Positions 36,953 through 48,874 of a stretch of DNA of 64,000 bases are shown here, piece by piece. Numbering within the stretch: the stretch's first letter is position 1; each line of letters starts with the position of its first letter. Source of the DNA: Rhodobacter capsulatus (GTDB taxonomy: Bacteria > Pseudomonadota > Alphaproteobacteria > Rhodobacterales > Rhodobacteraceae). The stretch lies in contig NZ_QKZO01000001.1 in assembly GCF_003254295.1 (NCBI RefSeq), positions 435,663 to 499,662 of the forward strand, in the 5' to 3' direction. Made by a program: the position numbers and the translations under genes. The notes beneath the pieces are model-generated. The model had not been told where the DNA came from, ran no database searches, and worked only from the letters and a program-made list of their open reading frames with translations.

Positions 36953-38494
36953 TCACTCTTCCTCGGGGGCAAGCGTCAGCGCCGCGGCGGCACTGGGCAG
37001 ATCGTCGATGCCCAAGGGCGCCGAGGGCCGCGCCAGCATCGACTTGGTGATCCACAAGAGCCGGTGTTCCGCCCGGGTGATCGCCACATAAGCGAGCCGC
37101 TTCCACAGCGCGATCCCGGCCTCGCTGCGCCCGGTGCGGAAGGCAGCATAGATGTCGGGGGCGAAGACCTGCACATCGGGCCATTGGCTGCCCTGCGCCT
37201 TGTGGATGGTGACGGCGGCGCCATGCAGGAAGGTCGCCCCCATCCGCGCGGCAAAGGGGATGAAGGGCTCTTCCTCGTCCGGCATCTCGATCTTCACGAT
37301 CGAGGCGGCGGACAGCCGCGGATCCTCGGCGCCGATCACATGCAGCCGCGAAAAGCCGGGCTTGCGGCCGGGACCAAGATAGATCACTTGCGCCCCCTTG
37401 ATCAGACCGCGGGCCTCAAGGTCGATACGCTTCTTGCGATGCTTGAGCGGCAATTCGATCCCGTCGCAGATCAGCGGTTCCCCGGGCAACAGCGCATCGG
37501 CGGGGGCGCCATGGGCATTGCGGAAGGCCTGAATGAGCCGGATGCGGGTGGCATTGCGCCAGACCAGCACCGGCGAGCGCGCCATCAGATCGCTTTCCAC
37601 CCGCTCGGCCCGGACCACCCGCGGATCGCGCCGCGCCGCCTCTTCGACCATCCGCTCAAAAGTGTAGAAATCAAGGCTCTCGTCGGCCAAGGCATGGGCC
37701 AGATCGAGGATCGGGTTGTCATCGGCCTGCCGGTGGATGCGGTGCAGCGCATGCACCGAAGCCTCGGGCAGGCGTTCGAAACTCATGTGGCCGGACTGGT
37801 TCACCGGCGCGAGCTGCGCCGGATCGCCAAACAGAACCAGCGTCGGGAAGATCTCCTTCAGATCGTCGAACTGGCGTTCGTCCAGCATCGAGGCTTCATC
37901 GACAAAACCGATGTCGAGCGGGTCTTCGCGCCGCTTCCAGCCCGAGATGAAATCCGACCCGCGCAGCCCCGCCGCGGCCAAGGCCCCGGGGATCGACTTG
38001 TTGGTCTCGTAGAACGCCTTCGCCCGGTCGAGCGCCAGATCGGTCAGCCCCTCGATGCGCAACAGGTCGAGGTTCGGCCGCTCGCCCTGCCCCGCCAGCC
38101 ATTCCGCGATCGCCTCATATTCCGGATGATAGACGGGGGTATAAAGGATGCGGTGAATGGTGGTCGCGGGCACGCCGCGCGAACGCAGGACGGAAGCCGC
38201 CTTGTTCGTCGGCGCCAGGATCGCCAGCGTGCGCCGGTCCTTGCGCCGCTTGCCCTCCCAATCGCCCGAGACAAGCTCGACCCCCGTGGCCTCCAGCGCC
38301 TTGTAAAGCTCGGCCAAAAGCAGGGTCTTGCCCGAGCCCGCCTTGCCGATCACCGCCATCACCGAGGGCTCGCCGCCCTCGGGCATCACCGTGCCATCGA
38401 CAAGATCGACCCCCGCGCGTTCCAGCGCAGCAGCGACGGCATCCCAGGCTTCGGCCTGATCTTCGGAAAAGGTGACGGTGGCAGGCAGGCTCAT
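36953..38494 (-). CDS. RecD-like superfamily 1 ATP-dependent helicase
   Basis: A 513-residue SF1 helicase: Walker A VIGKAGSGKTLLLAEL near residue 48, motif Ia APTNKAA, motif II GFVDEASMLDERQ, motif III LFGDPAQLAPV, and a UvrD-like C-terminal half with HKAQGSQWPDVQVF and YVAITRAEHRLLWI. Resembles AAA_30/UvrD_C_2 proteins related to RecD but shorter and not part of a recBCD cluster. Probably a stand-alone DNA repair helicase. ATG at 38494 gives MSLPATVTFSEDQ. Confidence 0.82.
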   Translation of the reverse strand: MSLPATVTFSEDQAEAWDAVAAALERAGVDLVDGTVMPEGGEPSVMAVIGKAGSGKTLLLAELYKALEATGVELVSGDWEGKRRKDRRTLAILAPTNKAASVLRSRGVPATTIHRILYTPVYHPEYEAIAEWLAGQGERPNLDLLRIEGLTDLALDRAKAFYETNKSIPGALAAAGLRGSDFISGWKRREDPLDIGFVDEASMLDERQFDDLKEIFPTLVLFGDPAQLAPVNQSGHMSFERLPEASVHALHRIHRQADDNPILDLAHALADESLDFYTFERMVEEAARRDPRVVRAERVESDLMARSPVLVWRNATRIRLIQAFRNAHGAPADALLPGEPLICDGIELPLKHRKKRIDLEARGLIKGAQVIYLGPGRKPGFSRLHVIGAEDPRLSAASIVKIEMPDEEEPFIPFAARMGATFLHGAAVTIHKAQGSQWPDVQVFAPDIYAAFRTGRSEAGIALWKRLAYVAITRAEHRLLWITKSMLARPSAPLGIDDLPSAAAALTLAPEEE

Positions 38495-38564
38495 GGCCGC
38501 GACCCTACACGGCACGCCCGGCTTTCGAAAGGCACGAAATCACCCGCGGTGGGAGCCTCCGGCG

Positions 38565-38705
38565 GAGGTATTTGACGCAAGATGAATGGGGCTTGTTTCA
38601 TCTTGCCCCAAATACCTCGGGGTGAGACGGGATCGAGCAAGCGTCCAGGGAACGCTTGCCCCGTCGAACGGGCTGCCCGTGGCAGCCCTGGGGGGCAGCG
38701 CCCCC
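38565..38705. repeat. Composite extragenic palindrome, copy 3 (full)
   Basis: Arms 38565-38586 and 38597-38618 carry the family core GAGGTATTTG...CAAGATGAA with two mismatches in the spacer between the half-cores. About 70 bases later the companion palindrome GGGGGCAGCGCCCCC appears at 38691-38705. Order and orientation of the modules match the copy at 5837-5965. It fills the gap between the helicase and ecm genes. Confidence 0.78.
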
Positions 38706-38716
38706 GCTTCCACGGC

Positions 38717-40690
38717 TCAGGCCGCGACCGTCTCCGGGGTCGCAAGCGCAACGATGTCCATCATGATCCGGTTCAGTTCGAAATCCTTCGGCGTATAGAC
38801 CCGGGCCACGCCCATTTCCTTGAGCTTGACCGCATCTTCCTCGGGGATGATGCCGCCGACGCAGACCGGAATATGGTCAAGCCCCGCCGCGCGCATCCGT
38901 TCCATCACCTCGGAGATCAGCGGCAGATGCGAGCCCGACAGGATCGAGAGGCCGATCACATGTACCTCTTCGGCGGCGGCCTGGGTCACGATCTGCTCGG
39001 GCGTCAGGCGGATGCCCTCGTAGGTGATGTCCATCCCGCAATCGCGGGCGCGGAAGGCGATCTGCTCGGCGCCGTTGCTATGCCCGTCAAGCCCCGGCTT
39101 GCCGACCAGGAATTTCAGCCGCCGCCCCAGTTTCGACGACACCGCATCGACCGCGGCGCGGATGTCATCGAGCCCCTCGGTCCGGTTCGACGGGCTGCGC
39201 GAGACCCCGGTGGGCCCGCGATATTCGCCATGCACGGCGCGCATCACCCCCGCCCATTCGCCGGTCGTCGCCCCGGCCTTCGCCGCCGCGATCGAGGCCG
39301 GCATGATGTTCTTGCCCGCCGCCGCATCGGCACGCAGCTGTTCCAGCGCCACCGCCACCGCCACCGCATCGCGCGACGCCCGCCAGGCCTGCAGCCGGGC
39401 AATCTGATCGGCCTCCACCGCCGGATCGACAGTCATGATGCCGCCATCCGACCCCACCAGCGGCGAGGGCTCGGCCTCGGTCCAGCGGTTCACGCCCACG
39501 ATCGTGGTCTCGCCGGTCTCGATATTGCCGACGCGGGCGGCGTTGCTGTCGACCAGACGCGCCTTCATGTAATCGATCGCGGCAATCGCGCCCCCCATCG
39601 CATCGAGGGTTTCGAGCTCCTGCCGCGCCCCCGCCTTCAGGCTTTCGACCTTCGCCGTCACCACCGGATTGCCGTCGAACAGATCGCCATATTCCAGCAG
39701 GTCGGTCTCATAGGCCATGATCTGCTGCATGCGCAGCGACCATTGCTGATCCCAGGGCCGCGGCAGGCCCAGCGCCTCGTTCCAGGCGGGCAGCTGCACC
39801 GCCCGCGCGCGGGCATTCTTCGACAGCGTCACGGCAAGCATCTCGATCAGGATGCGGTAGACGTTGTTTTCCGGCTGCTGCTCGGTCAGGCCCAGGCTGT
39901 TCACCTGCACGCCGTAGCGGAAGCGGCGGTATTTTTCCTCGGCGATGCCGTAGCGCTCGCGGCAGATCTCGTCCCACAGCTCGGTGAAGGCGCGCATCTT
40001 GCACAGCTCGGTGACGAAGCGGATCCCCGCGTTCACGAAGAAGGAAATCCGCCCCACCATCGCCGGGAATTCCGCCGCCGGAACCTTGCCCTTGAGGTCA
40101 TCGAGCACCGCAATGCCGGTGGCCAGCGCAAAGGCCAGCTCCTGTTCCGGCGTCGCCCCCGCTTCCTGCAGGTGATAGGAACAGACGTTCATCGGGTTCC
40201 ATTTCGGCAGGTTCTGCGCCGTATAGGCCGCGACGTCGGTGATCATCGTCAGGGACGGTTTCGGCGGGCAGATATAGGTGCCGCGCGACAGATATTCCTT
40301 GACCAGATCGTTCTGCACCGTGCCCTGCAGCTTCGAAACATCGGCGCCCTGCTCCTCGGCCACCGCGATGTAAAGCGAGAGCAGCCACGGCGCCGGGGCG
40401 TTGATCGTCATCGAGGTGTTCATCTGCTCGAGCGGGATCTGGTCAAAGAGCGTGCGCATGTCGCCCAGATGGCAGACCGGCACGCCGACCTTGCCCACCT
40501 CGCCGCGCGCCAGCACGTGGTCGCTGTCATAGCCCGTCTGCGTCGGCAGATCGAAGGCCACCGACAGACCCGTCTGCCCCTTGGCCAGGTTGGTGCGATA
40601 AAGCGCGTTCGACTTCGCCGCCGTCGAGTGACCCGCATAGGTGCGGAACAGCCAGGGGTGATCCTTCTTGGGCTTCATCGTCTCGGTCAT
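38717..40690 (-). CDS. ecm: Ethylmalonyl-CoA mutase, coenzyme B12-dependent
   Basis: Converts (2R)-ethylmalonyl-CoA to (2S)-methylsuccinyl-CoA in the ethylmalonyl-CoA pathway. The 657-residue protein is a single-chain mutase: N-terminal substrate TIM barrel (HPWLFRTYAGHSTAAKSNAL, GLSVAFDLPTQTGYDSDH) and C-terminal cobalamin domain with the DxHxxG motif in GLDGHSNGAEQIA. Methylmalonyl-CoA mutase is the alternative, but proximity to ccr favours Ecm. GGAGG precedes the ATG at 40690. It reads divergently from the small secreted protein gene and ccr. Confidence 0.88.
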   Translation of the reverse strand: MTETMKPKKDHPWLFRTYAGHSTAAKSNALYRTNLAKGQTGLSVAFDLPTQTGYDSDHVLARGEVGKVGVPVCHLGDMRTLFDQIPLEQMNTSMTINAPAPWLLSLYIAVAEEQGADVSKLQGTVQNDLVKEYLSRGTYICPPKPSLTMITDVAAYTAQNLPKWNPMNVCSYHLQEAGATPEQELAFALATGIAVLDDLKGKVPAAEFPAMVGRISFFVNAGIRFVTELCKMRAFTELWDEICRERYGIAEEKYRRFRYGVQVNSLGLTEQQPENNVYRILIEMLAVTLSKNARARAVQLPAWNEALGLPRPWDQQWSLRMQQIMAYETDLLEYGDLFDGNPVVTAKVESLKAGARQELETLDAMGGAIAAIDYMKARLVDSNAARVGNIETGETTIVGVNRWTEAEPSPLVGSDGGIMTVDPAVEADQIARLQAWRASRDAVAVAVALEQLRADAAAGKNIMPASIAAAKAGATTGEWAGVMRAVHGEYRGPTGVSRSPSNRTEGLDDIRAAVDAVSSKLGRRLKFLVGKPGLDGHSNGAEQIAFRARDCGMDITYEGIRLTPEQIVTQAAAEEVHVIGLSILSGSHLPLISEVMERMRAAGLDHIPVCVGGIIPEEDAVKLKEMGVARVYTPKDFELNRIMMDIVALATPETVAA

Positions 40691-40899
40691 GGCGGCCTCC
40701 GGCGTCGATTCTGGTTTCGCAAGAATGTTGCTTTGAAAGACCTGATAGGCGAAAGAATGTGTCCCTGTCAATTCGCCGCAGTGCGGCAAGATGCGGACGG
40801 AAAATCTGCGCGGCCTTGCAACACGGCGCTTGCCGCCGATCACGTTTCTATCATCCTTGCCGCGATGGCGCGTTAGGCCATCCACACAGGGGGACGAAC

Positions 40900-41232
40900 A
40901 TGTTGCACAAAAGACTTGTGACTGCGCTGGCCTTTGCGGCCGTCGTGGGGTCGATTGCCTCGCCGGGTTGGGCGTTGAACCGTCATGTGACGGTCGTGAA
41001 CAACACCGGGTTCACCATGGTGAAATTCTACGGCTCGAACACCGGCTCCGAAAATTGGGAGGAAGACATTCTCGGCGAGGACGTGCTGCCCTCGGGCGCG
41101 TCGGTCGACATCAATTTCGACGACGACTCGGGCTATTGCAAGTTCGACTTCAAGGCGGTCTTCGAAGACGGCGACGAGCTGGTGCGCCAGAACGTGAACG
41201 TCTGCGAAGTCAGCACCTTCACTTACAACTGA
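40900..41232 (+). CDS. Small exported protein of unknown function
   Basis: A 110-residue precursor with a clear signal peptide (LVTALAFAAVVGSIASPGWA, cut before LNRH). The mature part of about 85 residues is acidic, beta-like, and has two cysteines (GYCKFDF and NVCEVST) that could form a disulfide. I do not recognise a characterised family. The start at 40900 has GGGGGAC upstream. It sits between the divergent ecm and ccr genes, on the ccr strand. Confidence 0.78.
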   Translation: MLHKRLVTALAFAAVVGSIASPGWALNRHVTVVNNTGFTMVKFYGSNTGSENWEEDILGEDVLPSGASVDINFDDDSGYCKFDFKAVFEDGDELVRQNVNVCEVSTFTYN

Positions 41233-41410
41233 GCCCTCGGGCCCCGGCGGCCGCGCCCTGGGTGCGGCCGTCTGTCTCGATAATGCTGCGCCCGCTCGGT
41301 CATAAAATTACAAAAACCTAACGTCACCAATTGCATTGTTGCGTAGCCAAGTTTATTTACTCCTCGGACCCCGCGCTGATTCTGCACCGCGGCGAAAACA
41401 GGAGACGCTG

Positions 41411-42703
<1,293 letters not shown>

Positions 42704-42724
42704 GTTTCCTCCGAAACGCTTGTG

Positions 42725-42754
42725 AAACCCGCGCCCCCCGTGGCGCGGGTTTTG
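42725..42754 (+). terminator. Intrinsic terminator of ccr
   Basis: Perfect 11-base arms, AAACCCGCGCC (42725-42735) and GGCGCGGGTTT (42742-42752), with a six-base loop and a T run, 22 bases after the ccr stop. Confidence 0.88.
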
Positions 42755-42845
42755 CATGTCTGCCATGCGTTAAATCAACATTGTTTAGGTATTCCTTGAC
42801 CGGCGCCGTCCTGCGCGTCATGCTTGGACGAAGCGGGGGGCAATC

Positions 42846-44063
42846 GTGCAACGGATGGTCAGGGACGAGACGGACAGCGCGAAGATCGGCACCGACCATT
42901 CGGCGATGCGGGCGCGCAACGAACGGCTGGTGCTGTCGCTGATCCGCCGTCACGGCGCGCTGGCGAAATCCGAAATCGCGCGGCTGACCGGGCTTTCGGC
43001 GCAGACCGTGTCGGTGATCATGCGCGGGCTTGAAGCCGCCGGGCTTCTGACCCGTCAGGCGCCGGTGCGCGGCAAGGTCGGCCAGCCCACGGTGCCGATG
43101 TCGTTGGCGCCCGAAGGCGCGTTGTTTCTGGGCCTCAAGGTCGGGCGGCGCCGGACCGAGATGGTGCTGATCGACTTTCTGGGGCAGGTCCGCGGCGCGC
43201 AGGTGATGCGGCATGACTACCCGACGCCCGATGGCGTGCTGGACTTTGCCCGCAGCTCGGTCAGCGCATTGACCGAACCGCTGCCCGAGGATTTGCACAA
43301 GCGGATTCAAGGGCTTGGCATCGGCCTGCCGTTCCAGCTCTGGGACTGGGCGGGCACGCTTGGCCTTGCCTTCAACGCGATGGACGATTGGCGTCACCGC
43401 GATATCCGCGCCGAGCTGGCGCTGGAAATGCCCTGGCCGGTGCTTTTGGAAAACGACGCCTCGGCCGCCTGCAATGCCGAACTGGTTTTCGGCAAGGGCC
43501 GCCTGCCGAAGGATTTCGTCTATGCCTTCCTCGGCTTCTTCGTCGGCGGCGGGCTGGTTCTGGGCGGCTCGATGTTTGCCGGGCACAGCGGCAATGCCGG
43601 GGCGCTGGCCTCGACCCCGGTGCCTGACGGCAAGGGCGGCGCGCGGCAGTTGGTCGAGGTGGCCTCGCTTTCGGCTTTGGAACGGGCGCTGGCGGCGCGC
43701 GGGCAAAGCGGGGCGTTTCTGTGGGAATCCGCCCCGGATTGGGAATTGGACGAAGAGATCGTCGCCCCCTGGCTGGCCGAGGCGGCCAAGGGGCTGGCCC
43801 ATGTCGCGGCCTCGGCGGGGGCCCTGTGCGATCTGCAGGCGATGGTGATCGACGGCTGGCTGCCGGAGCGGTTGCGGGCCCGGCTGATCGCGGCGATCGA
43901 GGCGGAACTGGATCGCATCGACCTGTCGGGGATGGCGCGGCCGCGGATCCTGGCGGGCACGGCGGGGCCGCAGGCCCGCGCGCTGGGCGCAGCAAGCCTG
44001 CCGCTTTCGGCGAAGTTTCTGGTCGAATTCGCCGCGCTGCCCGACGTGCCCGATCGCGACTAG
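42846..44063 (+). CDS. ROK-family transcriptional regulator
   Basis: A 405-residue protein with an N-terminal MarR-like winged helix-turn-helix (LSLIRRHGALAKSEIARLTGLSAQTVSVIMRGLEAAGLL, in parts) and a C-terminal ROK sugar-kinase-like domain (GLGIGLPFQLW, LENDASAACNAEL). The kinase-type ExGH zinc region is changed to GHSGNAGALASTPV, so it may sense a sugar rather than phosphorylate it. GTG start at 42846 follows a G-rich ribosome-binding site. Its stop overlaps the stop of the convergent glycosyltransferase gene. Confidence 0.85.
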   Translation: MQRMVRDETDSAKIGTDHSAMRARNERLVLSLIRRHGALAKSEIARLTGLSAQTVSVIMRGLEAAGLLTRQAPVRGKVGQPTVPMSLAPEGALFLGLKVGRRRTEMVLIDFLGQVRGAQVMRHDYPTPDGVLDFARSSVSALTEPLPEDLHKRIQGLGIGLPFQLWDWAGTLGLAFNAMDDWRHRDIRAELALEMPWPVLLENDASAACNAELVFGKGRLPKDFVYAFLGFFVGGGLVLGGSMFAGHSGNAGALASTPVPDGKGGARQLVEVASLSALERALAARGQSGAFLWESAPDWELDEEIVAPWLAEAAKGLAHVAASAGALCDLQAMVIDGWLPERLRARLIAAIEAELDRIDLSGMARPRILAGTAGPQARALGAASLPLSAKFLVEFAALPDVPDRD

Positions 44064-44731
44064 GCCGCAAGGCCCCGCATCGCCACGATCTGCCCGATGG
44101 CGCGATGCAGCGGCACGGTGCCGAACATGTCGGCCAGCATGCGGATATCGGCCCGGATCCCGGCCAGACGACCGCGTTTGGCACCTTTCCAGGGGCTGGC
44201 CACCCCGGGCCAGCGCACGATGGCCAGCCGCGCCCGCGCCGCGATCAGACGGCGGTTCAGGTGCATTTCCAGCCCGAAGCGCGGCAGCGCCCGCAGCGCC
44301 TGCGGATCGCCGATCAGCGCCCGGCGCAGAACCCGCTCGCCCGAGATGTAATCCAGCCCGATCAGCCGCCACGGCCAGGGCGCATTGCCGCGCAGCGAGA
44401 TCGCCACATCGGCCCGCCCGGATTGCACCGGGTCGATCAGCGCGGCAATCGCCTCGGGCGCCAGTCCCAGCAGATCGCTGTCCAGAAGCAGGATCAGCTC
44501 GTGGCGGGCCACCTCGATGCCGACCGAAACCGCCCAGCTCTTGCCCCGGTTCGGGCTTTGCCGGATCAGCCGCACGCCCGGCACCTGCGCCGCCACTGCG
44601 GCGGTGCCGTCGCTTGAGCCGTCATCGACGACGATCACCTCGTCGATCAGCGGATGGCCGACGACACTCTGCAGCACGGCGGCGATGCGCGGGGCCTCGT
44701 TATAAGCGGGGATGATGCAGGAAACGCCCAT
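44060..44731 (-). CDS. Glycosyltransferase family 2
   Basis: A 223-residue GT-A fold enzyme: N-terminal CIIPAYNEAPRIAAVLQSV, nucleotide-sugar site EVIVVDDGSSDGTA, and the metal-binding DSD in LILLLDSDLLG. No membrane anchor domain. Third gene of a minus-strand set with a ceramide-glucosyltransferase-like enzyme three bases upstream, suggesting a second sugar-addition step on the same lipid. Confidence 0.86.
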   Translation of the reverse strand: MGVSCIIPAYNEAPRIAAVLQSVVGHPLIDEVIVVDDGSSDGTAAVAAQVPGVRLIRQSPNRGKSWAVSVGIEVARHELILLLDSDLLGLAPEAIAALIDPVQSGRADVAISLRGNAPWPWRLIGLDYISGERVLRRALIGDPQALRALPRFGLEMHLNRRLIAARARLAIVRWPGVASPWKGAKRGRLAGIRADIRMLADMFGTVPLHRAIGQIVAMRGLAA

Positions 44732-44734
44732 GGC

Positions 44735-45847
44735 CTACACCTTCGCTTCCTGCCCGGGCGCGAGCGCGTTGCCGCGCCATTCAAACCCGCGCGACCGCCA
44801 GGTGGCGACCCAGAGCGGGGCGAGCAAAAGATCGCGCAGCACCATGGCGAGGATGTCGATCCGCCGCGCAGGCCAGCCCGCGACGCGGTTCATCGCCACC
44901 TCGACGCCATACCAGAGCGCGAGGAAAGGCAGCGCCAGCGCCGCCGTCCAAAGGCCGAGCGCCGGGATCAGCGCGGCCAGCGGCACGAAGGGCCCCAGCA
45001 GGATTTCCGCGGCAAAGAGCGCCGGGAACCCGTCGCGCCGCACCCGCGCCCAGCGCAACTGCCGCTTCCAGACCGCGGCAAAGCTGCGCTTGCCGATCGG
45101 CTGGGTAAAGGCCCGCCGCGTCAGCCGCACCTTCAGCCCCTGCGCCCGCACTGCCTTGGTCGAGGCGACATCTTCGGCCAGATCGCGGCCCAAAGCCACC
45201 AGACCGCCCGCGTTTTCCAGCACGTCGCGCCGCCACGCCAGTGTCTTGCCCTGCGCGAAACCGTTGCCCAGGCTGTCCGCGGCCAGCTGCCAGCGATCCT
45301 GAAACCCGTCCAGAAAGGCACATTCCAGCGCCGCCCAGAGCCCCTCGGCGCGGATGCCCACGGGGGGCGAGGTGACCAGCCCGGTATCGGGGCGGAAGGT
45401 GGCGAGGATCTGCTCGATGTAATCGCGCGGCAACAGCAGGTTCGAATCCGCCATTGCGACGATTTCGCCCCGCGACGCGGTCCAGCCCTTTTGCAGATTG
45501 TTGAGCTTGGGGTTACCGGTGATCCGGTCCTCGCCAATCAAGAGCTGCGCCCGCGCCTGCGGGTACTCGGCAATCAGGGCGCGCAACAGCGCCACGGCGG
45601 GGTCGTCCTCGACCGCGGCGCAGAAGATGATTTCGAGGTTCGGATAGCTGAGTTCAAAGGAGGAGCGCAGGGTTTCGGCATCATGCGTGTCCAGCCCGCA
45701 GACCGGACGCAGAAGCGTCACCAGCGGCGGGTTGGCGGGCAGGACGGTCGGCGCGGGGCCGCGATAGCGCCAGGCGGTCAGCGCGGCAGAGGCGACATGC
45801 AGGGCAGCGGCCAGACCGGCAAACCCGGCGAGCGTTTCGGCGATCAT
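44735..45847 (-). CDS. GT21 (ceramide glucosyltransferase-like) glycosyltransferase
   Basis: A 370-residue membrane-bound glycosyltransferase resembling ceramide glucosyltransferases and HpnI-type enzymes. N-terminal helix (AGFAGLAAALHVASAAL), then the GT21 pattern: Asp in MADSNLLLPRDYI, Asp in RDLAEDVASTKAV, and (Q/R)xxRW as RQLRW, followed by C-terminal helices. It would glycosylate a lipid at the membrane. ATG at 45847 overlaps the stop of the upstream phosphoesterase (ATGA). Confidence 0.85.
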   Translation of the reverse strand: MIAETLAGFAGLAAALHVASAALTAWRYRGPAPTVLPANPPLVTLLRPVCGLDTHDAETLRSSFELSYPNLEIIFCAAVEDDPAVALLRALIAEYPQARAQLLIGEDRITGNPKLNNLQKGWTASRGEIVAMADSNLLLPRDYIEQILATFRPDTGLVTSPPVGIRAEGLWAALECAFLDGFQDRWQLAADSLGNGFAQGKTLAWRRDVLENAGGLVALGRDLAEDVASTKAVRAQGLKVRLTRRAFTQPIGKRSFAAVWKRQLRWARVRRDGFPALFAAEILLGPFVPLAALIPALGLWTAALALPFLALWYGVEVAMNRVAGWPARRIDILAMVLRDLLLAPLWVATWRSRGFEWRGNALAPGQEAKV

Positions 45848-46641
45848 GCGTCCACCTCTTCCATCAGACCCTGGCGGACCGGGGCGGCTTCGACCTCGGC
45901 GCGCCATTCCACAAGTTGGAGTGCGCCCTCGAAGGTTTCAACCAGCGCGGTCCGGCTGTCGACCCAATCGCCGCAATTGGCATAGGTGATCGGGCCGCTT
46001 TGCCGCAGCGCCGCCTTGTGGAAGTGACCGCAAATCACCCCGTCGTGCCCGGTCGTGACCGCCATCGCGGCCAGACGCTTTTCAAAACCGTTGCCGACCA
46101 TCATCAGCGCATTGACGCCGCAGATCGCCCATTCGAAGATCCCGCGCTTAGCCGAGGGCCGCAGCCCGCGCAGGGCGTGATCGACCGCGCGCAGCGCGGC
46201 ATCGAGCCGCGAGCCGATCCGGGTCATGACATGAAAGCGGAAGATCCGCGCATCGACCTGATCGCCGTGCAGCACCAGATAGCGGGTGCCGTCGGCGGCG
46301 ACATGGGTCAGGCTGTCGGTCAGCTCGAAGCGGTCGAAGCGGCCGGTCGCGATCTCGCGCAGCGGCGCATCATGGTTGCCGGGCAGATAGACGACGCGGG
46401 TGCCGGTGTTGGCGCGGTTGCCCAGCTCGGTCCAGATCGCATCCTGCAGCCCGCCCCAATGCACCCGGCCGGGGTGCCAGACATCGAGGATATCGCCGAC
46501 AAGATAGATCGTCTCGGCCTCGACACTGTCCAGAAACGCGAGGATCTCGGCGGCGCGGCACCCCCGCGCCCCCAGATGCAGATCGGACAGAAAGAGGCTG
46601 CGGTAACGACGGCGCAGACGGGTAGCGGAAGCGTCGAACAT
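45844..46641 (-). CDS. LpxH-like calcineurin-type metallophosphoesterase
   Basis: A 265-residue UDP-2,3-diacylglucosamine-hydrolase-like protein (COG2908). Metal-site motifs are all present: LFLSDLHLG, LVGDILDVW, LPGNHD and VICGHFHKA. It might cleave a nucleotide-activated lipid or polyprenyl sugar intermediate for the two following glycosyltransferases; a role in lipid A is the known function of the closest named family. Start at 46641 because GGGGA is well spaced for it, not for the ATG six bases earlier. Confidence 0.82.
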   Translation of the reverse strand: MFDASATRLRRRYRSLFLSDLHLGARGCRAAEILAFLDSVEAETIYLVGDILDVWHPGRVHWGGLQDAIWTELGNRANTGTRVVYLPGNHDAPLREIATGRFDRFELTDSLTHVAADGTRYLVLHGDQVDARIFRFHVMTRIGSRLDAALRAVDHALRGLRPSAKRGIFEWAICGVNALMMVGNGFEKRLAAMAVTTGHDGVICGHFHKAALRQSGPITYANCGDWVDSRTALVETFEGALQLVEWRAEVEAAPVRQGLMEEVDA

Positions 46642-46775
46642 GATCATTCCCCGTTGTCGATGCGTTTGCACTATCAACAACCGGGAACGACGCTTCCGTT
46701 GCAGCTTCACGAAGATTTCATGACGCGGCGCCGCAATGCAGCGACAGGCTGTCGCATTCCCGGGCAAAGCGCTTG

Positions 46776-46794
46776 AAAAGCCCGACGCGCGGGC
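46776..46794 (-). terminator. Putative terminator of the bioMNY operon
   Basis: On the minus strand GCCCG-CGCGT-CGGGC is followed directly by TTTTC. It lies about 30 bases past the bioY stop, in the 183-base gap before the glycolipid operon. Confidence 0.6.
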
Positions 46795-46824
46795 GCTTCG
46801 GGCGGATTTAGGTCCGCTTCGGAC

Positions 46825-48717
<1,893 letters not shown>

Positions 48718-48874
48718 CATGGCCTCCGGCTGCTGCCTTGCCCGCTTGGCGCCGCAAGGTCAACCGCGAAGCGGTGGCGATTGCGCGACGGGGGTGATAA
48801 GGCTGGCCGTGGTGGGCGGAATCATGTCGCCGATCCTGACCCATCGCCTCGCAAGGCCCAAGACCGAAGGCTCG

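Noticed and set aside
38717..40690. Methylmalonyl-CoA mutase large subunit
   Set aside because: Possible by fold, but the single-chain length and the adjacent ccr favour ethylmalonyl-CoA mutase.
40900..41232. Calling the small secreted protein an argininosuccinate lyase
   Set aside because: It is far too short and has a signal peptide and no lyase motif.
48721..48874. BioR-type operator before bioM
   Set aside because: No TTATAGATAA-like palindrome could be found in the gap.
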